Shown here piece after piece: positions 57,239 to 64,000 of a stretch of DNA of 64,000 nucleotides. Each line of letters opens with the position of its first letter. Positions within the stretch are counted from its first letter, which is position 1. Source of the stretch: Clostridia bacterium (lineage in GTDB: Bacteria; Bacillota; Clostridia; Lachnospirales; CAG-274); the NCBI GenBank assembly GCA_030524425.1, contig JAUNGN010000004.1:84731-148730 (forward strand), written 5' to 3'. Under the pieces are notes generated by a model. It was not told where the DNA came from. It saw only the letters and a program-made list of their open reading frames with translations, and ran no database searches. Both the position numbers and the translations under genes were made by a program.

Positions 57239-58810
57239 CTATTTATTTTCCTTTGTCTTTCCGCTGTTTCCTTCATCATAGCTGTACTTATATCCGTATT
57301 TATAGCCATACTTATAGCCGTATTTGCCATAGCGTCCGTACTTTCCCCCTGATGAGGCAACTGAATTAACAACAATACCAAGCAGGTTAACATCAAACAT
57401 ATCTGTGCCTGAAATAGCCTTCTCAACCTGATCATAGGTTGTAACATCCTGTCTTGTTACAAGTATAAGTCCTGCTGTCTGCCTTGCAATAACCAGGGAA
57501 TCAGATACCACATTAATAGGCGAAGTATCAATAACAACATAATCATATATTTCCCTTGCTCTGTTTATAAACTCAGTCATACTTTCAGAAGCAAGCATCT
57601 GAGACGGATTCGGCGGAACAGGGCCGGATGTAAGTATATCTAAATTCTGATGCACTCCCTTATGAACAGCCTTTTCAAAAGAACACATTCCCGCAAGAAC
57701 AGTTGAAAGACCCTGCTTATTGGTAAGCTCAAACATCTTATGCTGAACAGGCTTTCTAAGATCTGCATCCACAAGAAGAACCTTAGCAGAGGTTTCACCT
57801 ATTGCTATACAAAGATTTGAGGTTGATGTACTCTTGCCCTCGCCGGGGAGCGGACTTGAAACAACAAAAACATTCTTTTTCTCCGTTGAAAGGGCGAACA
57901 TCATATTATTACGCATTGTGTTGTAGGCTTCCTGCACAGCAAAAGGCACATTAACATCAAGCATAGTTTGTCTTGTCTTATCACTGACGATATTTTTATT
58001 TTTATTCTTAAATCTGTCAAGCATTTTATTGCTGCCGGTTTTGCCTGACTGAGAGTCAAATTCATAAAATGGTATTTCACCTATAAGAGGCAGATTAAAT
58101 CTGTCAACAGCGTCATCACCTGATTTAATGGTGTTGTCAAATATGTATCTTATTATGACAAATACTGCCGCTAAAATAAAACCTAAAATAAAGCCCAGCG
58201 CACTGTTTCTTCCTGCATTGGGAGATGAATAAAATTTAGGTATCTTTGCCTCGCCAACTGCCTCAACGGCACCTGCACCTACTACTCTTACTAAAATATT
58301 AGGTGCTATTTCTGATATATAATTACACATATCTGCAGCAATAACAGGATCACCGCAGGTTGTCATTGCTCTTATAAGCTCAGTTTCGTTAACTGTAGTA
58401 TATGCTATTTTTCCTGCAATGCTTTCTGTTAATATGCTGTAATCATTGCCAATTTCCTCAATTGCAAAATAAGGCATTAATTCCTCTTTACTATAGTTTT
58501 CAACAAGCTTTTTACCTATTTCATCAAATACCACATCCTCCTGAAGTATTGCAATACAGGTTCTTGCAAGATCCTGAGCTGCAGTCATATCAGAAGAATT
58601 AACGATATCCACAGCTGATTTATTGGTAGCATTTTTAACATACATAGATACTGATGCAGTATACTGGTAAGGTATGCAAAGCTTAGTATAGCCAAAAGCC
58701 AAAACAAGACCTAAAACTGAAACACATATTATCAGCCACTTCCTGTCAAAAAGCAAAACAAATATCTCCCTGAGATCAAGGGTTACTTCCTTATTGTTTT
58801 TCTCTTCCAT
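57239..58810 (-). CDS. Polysaccharide co-polymerase/tyrosine autokinase (Wzz plus BY-kinase)
   Basis: A fused regulator of capsule or EPS chain length. Residues 12-228 form the Wzz-type domain with two membrane segments (about 25-44 and 203-221). The BY-kinase domain follows: Walker A PLPGEGKSTS (320-329), Walker A' VLLVDAD (344-350) and Walker B VVIDTSP. The C-terminal tail (about 490-515) carries about 12 Tyr in GYKYGYKYGYKY-type repeats, the autophosphorylation sites. It lies next to the dTDP-rhamnose genes. Cytosolic domain of CpsD/EpsB-type; fused rather than split into CpsC and CpsD as in many Firmicutes. Confidence 0.94.
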   Translation of the reverse strand: MEEKNNKEVTLDLREIFVLLFDRKWLIICVSVLGLVLAFGYTKLCIPYQYTASVSMYVKNATNKSAVDIVNSSDMTAAQDLARTCIAILQEDVVFDEIGKKLVENYSKEELMPYFAIEEIGNDYSILTESIAGKIAYTTVNETELIRAMTTCGDPVIAADMCNYISEIAPNILVRVVGAGAVEAVGEAKIPKFYSSPNAGRNSALGFILGFILAAVFVIIRYIFDNTIKSGDDAVDRFNLPLIGEIPFYEFDSQSGKTGSNKMLDRFKNKNKNIVSDKTRQTMLDVNVPFAVQEAYNTMRNNMMFALSTEKKNVFVVSSPLPGEGKSTSTSNLCIAIGETSAKVLLVDADLRKPVQHKMFELTNKQGLSTVLAGMCSFEKAVHKGVHQNLDILTSGPVPPNPSQMLASESMTEFINRAREIYDYVVIDTSPINVVSDSLVIARQTAGLILVTRQDVTTYDQVEKAISGTDMFDVNLLGIVVNSVASSGGKYGRYGKYGYKYGYKYGYKYSYDEGNSGKTKENK

Positions 58811-58840
58811 AATTTTTCTCCATAAATTTTATTTCTATTT

Positions 58841-59452
58841 TTATTTAAACCTGAATGTATCCTTTAATCCAAGCCACTTTTGGTCCTTATCGCTTAAATT
58901 AAGAGGAGTTCCGTCTGCCATTGTATATCCTGAAGCATCAGCACTGCCCCTGTATTCACCTGTTATACCAACGGATGCCCAGTCTATGCCGATTTCAGGG
59001 TCATTCCATGCAAGTCCCCCTTCATCTCCGGGATGATAAAAATCTGTGCACTTGTAGCAAAATTCCGCTATATCCGATAAAACAGCAAATCCATGGGCAA
59101 AACCCTCCGGAATATAAAACTGCTTTTTATTTTCCTCTGAAAGCTCTGTACCAAACCACTTCCCATAAGTCCCGGAACCGCCTCTTAAATCTACGGCAAC
59201 ATCAAAAACCTTTCCCTTCACCACTCTCACAAGCTTACCCTGGGGATACTGCTTTTGAAAATGCAGACCTCTTAGTACTCCCTTTGATGACGAGGATTGA
59301 TTATCCTGAACAAAGACCATATTAAGTCCCGCTTCTTCCATATCCTTTTTATTGTAGGTTTCCATAAAATAGCCTCTTGCATCCCCGTGGACTGCAGGCT
59401 CAATAACGTATAAGCCCTCAATAGGACACTTTGTTACTTTAATTTGTCCCAT
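58841..59452 (-). CDS. rfbC: dTDP-4-dehydrorhamnose 3,5-epimerase
   Basis: Converts dTDP-4-keto-6-deoxyglucose to its L-configured form, third step to dTDP-L-rhamnose. The 203 residues have the cupin-like motif VLRGLHFQKQYPQGKLVRV with the catalytic His, and YIPEGFAHGFAVL. It lies 12 nt after rfbD in the same direction. Confidence 0.96.
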   Translation of the reverse strand: MGQIKVTKCPIEGLYVIEPAVHGDARGYFMETYNKKDMEEAGLNMVFVQDNQSSSSKGVLRGLHFQKQYPQGKLVRVVKGKVFDVAVDLRGGSGTYGKWFGTELSEENKKQFYIPEGFAHGFAVLSDIAEFCYKCTDFYHPGDEGGLAWNDPEIGIDWASVGITGEYRGSADASGYTMADGTPLNLSDKDQKWLGLKDTFRFK

Positions 59453-59464
59453 TTCAGCACCTCC

Positions 59465-60343
59465 CTAAAACTCAATTTCTTTTAAATATCTGCTGAGTGC
59501 ATCCTGCCAGTCAGGAAGCTTTTTAAAGCCGTTTTGTGTAAGCTTTTCTTTGCTCATTCTGCTGTTAAAAGGCCTTTTTGCCTTAGACACTCCGTATTCT
59601 GCCGTTGCAACAGGCTCGACTGTTACATTTTTGTACTCCGTATGTCCCATTTCAACGGCCTTTTTAAATATTTCACAGGCAAAATCATACCATGAGCATA
59701 TACCCTCATTAGTAGCATGATAAATGCCGTATTTTTCGGTTTCAATCATATCTGCAAGAAGTTTTGCAAGGTCAAATGTATATGTGGGTGAACCAATCTG
59801 GTCATTTACAACCTTAATATTATCATATTTTTTTCCCAGATTAAGCATGGTTTTAATAAAATTTTTACCGTTCCTGCCAAATACCCATGCAATACGCACA
59901 ATAAAATACTTATCAAGGTTTTCCCTTACGGCACACTCACCTTCATACTTTGTCAGACCATAAACATTAAGGGGTGCAAAATCCGTTTCATCAGCTTCCC
60001 AAAAATGCGTACCCTGTCCGTCAAAAACATAGTCTGTGCTAAGATATATCATCTTAATATCAAGGTCCCTGCAGGCCTTTGCAATATTCTCAGTACCGTA
60101 TGCATTTACTGCTCTCACCTTGGATATATTTTCCTTATCCTCTGCAAGGTCAACAGCAGTCCAGGCCGCACAATGTATGACTCCGTCAGGCTTTATATTT
60201 TTAATAGCCTTATTCACGGAATCTGCATCTGTTATATCCATTTCATCAATGTCTGTACCAACAGCAGTATGACCCCTTTTTTTAAGCTCATTTACAACAT
60301 CAAATCCAAGCTGTCCCTTTACGCCTGTCACTAAAACTTTCAT
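59465..60343 (-). CDS. rfbD: dTDP-4-dehydrorhamnose reductase
   Basis: NAD(P)H-dependent last step to dTDP-L-rhamnose. The 292 residues have the Rossmann motif VTGVKGQLGFDV (5-16), STDYVFDGQG, and the YGLTKYEGE catalytic Tyr-Lys. It is between rfbB and rfbC in the operon. Confidence 0.95.
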   Translation of the reverse strand: MKVLVTGVKGQLGFDVVNELKKRGHTAVGTDIDEMDITDADSVNKAIKNIKPDGVIHCAAWTAVDLAEDKENISKVRAVNAYGTENIAKACRDLDIKMIYLSTDYVFDGQGTHFWEADETDFAPLNVYGLTKYEGECAVRENLDKYFIVRIAWVFGRNGKNFIKTMLNLGKKYDNIKVVNDQIGSPTYTFDLAKLLADMIETEKYGIYHATNEGICSWYDFACEIFKKAVEMGHTEYKNVTVEPVATAEYGVSKAKRPFNSRMSKEKLTQNGFKKLPDWQDALSRYLKEIEF

Positions 60344-60409
60344 TTAACCCTCCGATTTAAATGTGCTATGGTTCACAGTATTTTTTAACATTATCCCAAT
60401 GTTATTTGT

Positions 60410-61429
60410 TTACCTGTTTCCATACATTTTTTCATAATAATTCTGATATTCACCTGAAATAATGGTTTCCCACCATTCTCTGTTTTCAAGGTACCATTTA
60501 ATTGTTTTCTTTATGCCATCAGCAAACCTTGTTTCAGGCAGCCAGCCAAGCTCATTATGAATCTTGGCAGGGTCAATTGCATATCTCATATCATGACCCT
60601 TTCTGTCAGTAACATAAGTAATTAGACTTTCGGGCTTATTTAATTCCTTACAAATAATTTTAACAATATCAATATTAGCCATTTCATTGTGACCGCCGAT
60701 ATTATAAACCTCGCCTGTTCTTCCCTTGTGTATAATAAGATCAATAGCCTTGCAGTGATCCTCAACATAAAGCCAGTCCCTGACATTTTCACCTGTGCCG
60801 TAAACAGGCAAAGGCTTATCATTAAGAGCATTAGCTATCATAAGGGGTATAAGCTTCTCAGGAAAATGATAAGGCCCATAGTTATTTGAACAGCGTGAAA
60901 TTGTAACAGGCAAGCCGTAAGTTCTGTAATATGCCAAAACAAGCAAATCGGCACTTGCCTTTGATGCACTGTAAGGACTAGAGGTATGAATAGGTGTTTC
61001 CTCAGTAAAGAACAAATCAGGCCTGTCAAGAGGCAAATCACCGTAAACTTCATCAGTTGACACCTGGTGATACCTTGTGATGCCGTACTTTCTGCAGGCA
61101 TCCATCATAATCTGAGTACCCATTATATTGGTTTCAAGAAAAATACCCGGATTTTCAATAGAACGGTCAACATGACTTTCAGCGGCAAAATTAACCACCA
61201 TATCAGGCTTTTCCTCTTCAAAAAGCTTAAAAACAGCCTCTCTGTCCGTAATACTTGCCTTAACAAATCTAAAGCACGGATTGTCCATAACAGGAGCAAG
61301 AGTCGATAAATTTCCTGCATAGGTAAGACTGTCAAGACATATAATTCTGTAATCAGGATATTTATTAAGCATATGGAATACAAAATTACTTCCTATAAAG
61401 CCGGCACCTCCGGTAACAATTATTGTCAT
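60410..61429 (-). CDS. rfbB: dTDP-glucose 4,6-dehydratase
   Basis: Second step to dTDP-L-rhamnose, oxidising and dehydrating dTDP-glucose. The 339 residues show VTGGAGFIGSNFV (5-17), the active-site STDEVYGDL and YSASKASADLL (Tyr-Lys), plus NNYGPYHFPEKLIP. It is 13 nt after rfbA. Confidence 0.96.
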   Translation of the reverse strand: MTIIVTGGAGFIGSNFVFHMLNKYPDYRIICLDSLTYAGNLSTLAPVMDNPCFRFVKASITDREAVFKLFEEEKPDMVVNFAAESHVDRSIENPGIFLETNIMGTQIMMDACRKYGITRYHQVSTDEVYGDLPLDRPDLFFTEETPIHTSSPYSASKASADLLVLAYYRTYGLPVTISRCSNNYGPYHFPEKLIPLMIANALNDKPLPVYGTGENVRDWLYVEDHCKAIDLIIHKGRTGEVYNIGGHNEMANIDIVKIICKELNKPESLITYVTDRKGHDMRYAIDPAKIHNELGWLPETRFADGIKKTIKWYLENREWWETIISGEYQNYYEKMYGNR

Positions 61430-61442
61430 AGCTTTTCTCCTT

Positions 61443-62321
61443 TTAATACAAATATTTTTTGTCAGCCACGTTTTTCAAATGCTGACCATAAGCTGACTTG
61501 CCATAAAGACTTGCTGATTCCAGCAGCTTTTCTTTTGAAATCCATCCGTTTCTGTAAGCAATTTCTTCAATGGCGGAAATCATAATTCCCTGTCTGTCCT
61601 CAATTACCTTAACAAACTCTGACGCTTCATTAAGAGCATCAACCGTGCCTGTATCAAGCCATGCAAATCCTCTTCCCAAAGTAACTACATCAAGAGAATT
61701 TTCTTCAAGGTACATTTTATTCAGATCGGTTATTTCAAGCTCACCCCTTGGGGAAGGTTTAACCCGCTTTGCCTTTTCAACAACAGTATTGTCATAAAAA
61801 TACAAGCCTGTTACGGCATAATTTGACTTAGGCATCTGAGGCTTTTCCTCTATTGAAACAGCTCTGCCCCTTTCATCAAACTCGACAATACCAAACCTTT
61901 CGGGATCCTCAACATAATATCCGAATACTGTAGCACCCTTTGTTTTGGATGCTGCATTTTTAAGTATTCTGCCAAAGCCGTTGCCATAGAAAATATTGTC
62001 ACCCAATACCATAGCACAGCCTTCATCCCCTATAAACTCCCCGCCAATTAAAAAGGCCTGAGCCAAACCGTCAGGGCTTGGCTGAACCTTATAGCTTAAA
62101 CTGATGCCAAAGTTTGAGCCGTCACCTAAAAGCCTTTCAAAATTAGGCAGGTCGGCAGGAGTGGATATAATCAATATATCTCTTATACCTGCAAGCATAA
62201 GCGTTGATAAAGGATAATATATCATAGGCTTGTCATAAACAGGCAAAAGCTGTTTGCTGGTTACCATAGTCAAAGGATATAGCCTTGTGCCTGAACCGCC
62301 CGCTAAAATAATTCCTTTCAT
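61443..62321 (-). CDS. rfbA: Glucose-1-phosphate thymidylyltransferase
   Basis: First step, forming dTDP-glucose. The 292 residues start at the ATG 62321 ([18 protein letters not shown]), with GGAAGGTG upstream; a TTG five codons earlier lies within the ribosome site. GGSGTRLYP (9-17) and [18 protein letters not shown], and IEEKP, mark the nucleotide-sugar site. It begins the rfb group of the operon. Confidence 0.96.
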   Translation of the reverse strand: MKGIILAGGSGTRLYPLTMVTSKQLLPVYDKPMIYYPLSTLMLAGIRDILIISTPADLPNFERLLGDGSNFGISLSYKVQPSPDGLAQAFLIGGEFIGDEGCAMVLGDNIFYGNGFGRILKNAASKTKGATVFGYYVEDPERFGIVEFDERGRAVSIEEKPQMPKSNYAVTGLYFYDNTVVEKAKRVKPSPRGELEITDLNKMYLEENSLDVVTLGRGFAWLDTGTVDALNEASEFVKVIEDRQGIMISAIEEIAYRNGWISKEKLLESASLYGKSAYGQHLKNVADKKYLY

Positions 62322-62408
62322 TTTTTCACCTTCCAATCATTGTTTTGTCCGATTTAAATAATATTTAACTGTAATCCTGCCCAATTGTTAAAAACAGGGA
62401 CCTTGTTT

Positions 62409-63629
62409 TTAATCTTCCTTATTCTCACCGAATTTCATCAGTTTTTCCATTTCATAATGCTCCTTTACGTCATTTGCGCTTTTTATTGCATTATTAACTC
62501 TTTCCAGGCTGTTCTCTCTGTTTTTAACCATCCTGTACCATATACAGTATATCCAGCCAAAAGGCAAAAAAAACTTTGATTTCCCCTTAAACCAATCATA
62601 TTTTTCTATCATGTGTTCATAGGAAGGAAAAATCCAGCTTAATATATTTTTTATTCTGAAAAAAACGCCCTTAATGCCGTCTTTATTCTCAAGACTGCCA
62701 TTAATTCTTATTGCATCTTCATTTCTTCCCTCGTAGCCAAATACTCCTCCCGAAATAAGATAATCAAGCATTTTATATATATCATCTTCGGATATGTCTG
62801 CTGTACCGATTTCCTCAGGCACCTTTGTATTAAACACAATATTGCACATTCTCATTACAACTTGGGTAAAGCTCAGCATATTAAGCTCCTTTAAGCCCCT
62901 TCTTATTTCAGCCCAGCAGGCTTCATTTCCGAATTTATTAACAAAGGCGCCTATATCCATAAGCATTCTCACGCCAAAGCCTCCCAGCATAAAATGCTTT
63001 GCCATATGTACAATCAAATATATAAAATGATATTCCTTATTAATTGTTTTTGTATATTTATCGCTTTGCTCAATATGCTTAAAAGGGTCAGAGAAATATT
63101 CCTTAGCCTTGACTTTGGGTATTGTGTTCTTAAAAATCAAACCGCTGTGAACCTCAAACAATATTCCTGATCTTATATAATCCCTCACATTGGCATCAGA
63201 GTGAAACTCATCGTATTCAAAGCCGTTTTCAGCAAGTATTCTGCCTGCCTTTTCCATATCCTCAGGCTTAATGACAATATCCACATCTCCCATGGTTCTA
63301 AGCTCACTTACAGGATAATAATCCTTAACCACCATACCCTTTACAACAAAATGCTCAATAGCATTACTGCTTAAAAGGCTGCAGATATTATTCAAGGCCT
63401 GTTCTCTTTTAAAGGCAAGAGCAGCAGTTTTGACAAAAATATTTTTAAGTATCAAAAAGTATTGCTCAGGCACCTGCTCACTTATATCCTTAACAGCCGT
63501 ATATACCATTGCCTCCACATTATTTATATCTGTTAAATAGGCTATGTTTTTCCAGTCATAATCCTTTATATCCTGCAATTTTTCATTATTTAAAAATGCA
63601 GATAAAAGACTAAAAAATTCTCTGTTCAT
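62409..63629 (-). CDS. Uncharacterised nucleotidyltransferase family protein (PF14907)
   Basis: A 406-residue protein of the PF14907 'uncharacterised nucleotidyltransferase' family. The KGMVVKDYYP-LRTMGDVDIVI region (about 97-118) is the NTase-like core with the paired Asp residues. Such genes are common in polysaccharide and peptide-modification clusters, but their substrate is unknown. It precedes rfbA by 87 nt in the same direction and may be cotranscribed. Confidence 0.82.
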   Translation of the reverse strand: MNREFFSLLSAFLNNEKLQDIKDYDWKNIAYLTDINNVEAMVYTAVKDISEQVPEQYFLILKNIFVKTAALAFKREQALNNICSLLSSNAIEHFVVKGMVVKDYYPVSELRTMGDVDIVIKPEDMEKAGRILAENGFEYDEFHSDANVRDYIRSGILFEVHSGLIFKNTIPKVKAKEYFSDPFKHIEQSDKYTKTINKEYHFIYLIVHMAKHFMLGGFGVRMLMDIGAFVNKFGNEACWAEIRRGLKELNMLSFTQVVMRMCNIVFNTKVPEEIGTADISEDDIYKMLDYLISGGVFGYEGRNEDAIRINGSLENKDGIKGVFFRIKNILSWIFPSYEHMIEKYDWFKGKSKFFLPFGWIYCIWYRMVKNRENSLERVNNAIKSANDVKEHYEMEKLMKFGENKED

Positions 63630-63950
63630 TCACTATACAATCCTTTTTATATTCAAACACTCAATTCATAATCAAACATTTATACAGAATATATTGTACC
63701 ATATTTAAGATTGCTTTACAAGGTATAAATCTACAAAATTTGCAGTCCAAAGCACCGCAATAAAAGCTTTAATATACTGAATAAATACAATAAATTACAT
63801 CCCTTGTATATTTTGACTCTATTGCTTATTATTTACGGTTAAGCCTTAAAACATTTATGCCTTAACTGCCTGTCAGCAAAGCTTTCTCATTCTCAATTGT
63901 ATACAATAATAATCCTAAAAATTTATATATAAAAACCGCCCCATATCTGA
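63630..63950. other. Intergenic region without a recognised gene
   Basis: About 320 AT-rich bases between the start of the polysaccharide operon and the IS-like end. The operon's promoter should lie here on the minus strand, but I found no clear -35/-10 pair. No open frame or strong hairpin is seen. Confidence 0.4.
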
Positions 63951-64000
63951 ACTGACCCCCAAAAGTTAGACCTAAAAAATCTAACGATTGGAGGTCAGTT
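63950..64000 (+). mobile_element. Left end of an IS3-family-like element (cut by window edge)
   Basis: AACTGACCCCCAAAAGTTAGA (about 63952-63972) is paired with an inverted copy at the window end (17 of 21 positions), and the right copy includes GGAGG, the likely ribosome site of orfA. TGACCCCCAAAAGTTAGA-type ends are common in IS3-family elements. The transposase itself lies outside the window. Confidence 0.7.

Overview
The window reads as a low-GC Gram-positive chromosome, most likely an anaerobic member of the Clostridia (Bacillota). The reasons are strong GGAGG ribosome-binding sites, a tyrosyl T-box leader, a yybP-ykoY type manganese riboswitch, the order ireB-ruvX-DUF1292 followed by RNase J, an mraZ-rsmH cell-division cluster start, 'stalk domain' secreted proteins, and a LysM-GH18 protein of the spore cortex/coat type. 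I cannot fix genus or species. Most of the window is ordinary chromosome. The end at 64000 runs into an IS3-like element.

Layout. 1-1.8 kb (minus): start of the division cluster (mraZ with a tandem operator, rsmH, then a truncated FtsL-position gene). 2.3 kb: tRNA-Thr(GGT). 2.5-5.1 kb (minus): panBCD behind a roughly 500-nt leader. 5.2-9.9 kb (minus): MATE exporter, RNase J, DUF1292, ruvX, ireB. 10.1-13.5 kb (plus): a PanT-like ECF S-component, coaX, a YlbF-family protein, a hydrolase and two half-size TauE/SafE proteins. Both the synthesis of pantothenate (panBCD) and its uptake and phosphorylation (PanT, CoaX) are therefore encoded within 12 kb. 13.7-28 kb: oxidoreductase, P1-family peptidase, two paralogous stalk-domain proteins, dnaE, mtnN, glmM-glmS and a DMT transporter.

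28.9-49.5 kb holds the most striking feature. A LysM-GH18 gene is cut in two: the N-terminal part ends at 29.8 kb and the C-terminal part resumes at 49.1 kb, on the same strand and in a compatible frame. Between them lie about 19.3 kb of complete, mostly housekeeping genes: Mn-riboswitch-controlled CaCA exchanger, FUSC protein, Nudix, ispD, pyrimidine-nucleoside phosphorylase, deoB, tyrS with T-box, gdhA, hflX and argH. The segment is flanked by a short direct repeat and carries an 11-bp inverted repeat just inside each end. I see no recombinase in it.

49.6-64 kb: a YkvI-type membrane protein that appears to start at ATC, a 45-residue peptide gene behind a 1443-residue secreted modular protein, two tandem copies of a dispersed hairpin repeat (a third is at 42.2 kb), then a minus-strand surface-polysaccharide operon (nucleotidyltransferase, rfbA, rfbB, rfbD, rfbC, Wzz/BY-kinase, SGNH-like protein). 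The four Rfb enzymes make dTDP-L-rhamnose, the BY-kinase probably controls polymer length or export, and the SGNH-like protein has lost its block I serine.

Regulation visible in the sequence includes the MraZ operator, a Tyr T-box, the Mn riboswitch, a two-codon ORF directly before a terminator in the gdhA leader, and an 18-codon ORF before hflX. Both tRNAs are threonine tRNAs and both depart from the T-loop consensus.
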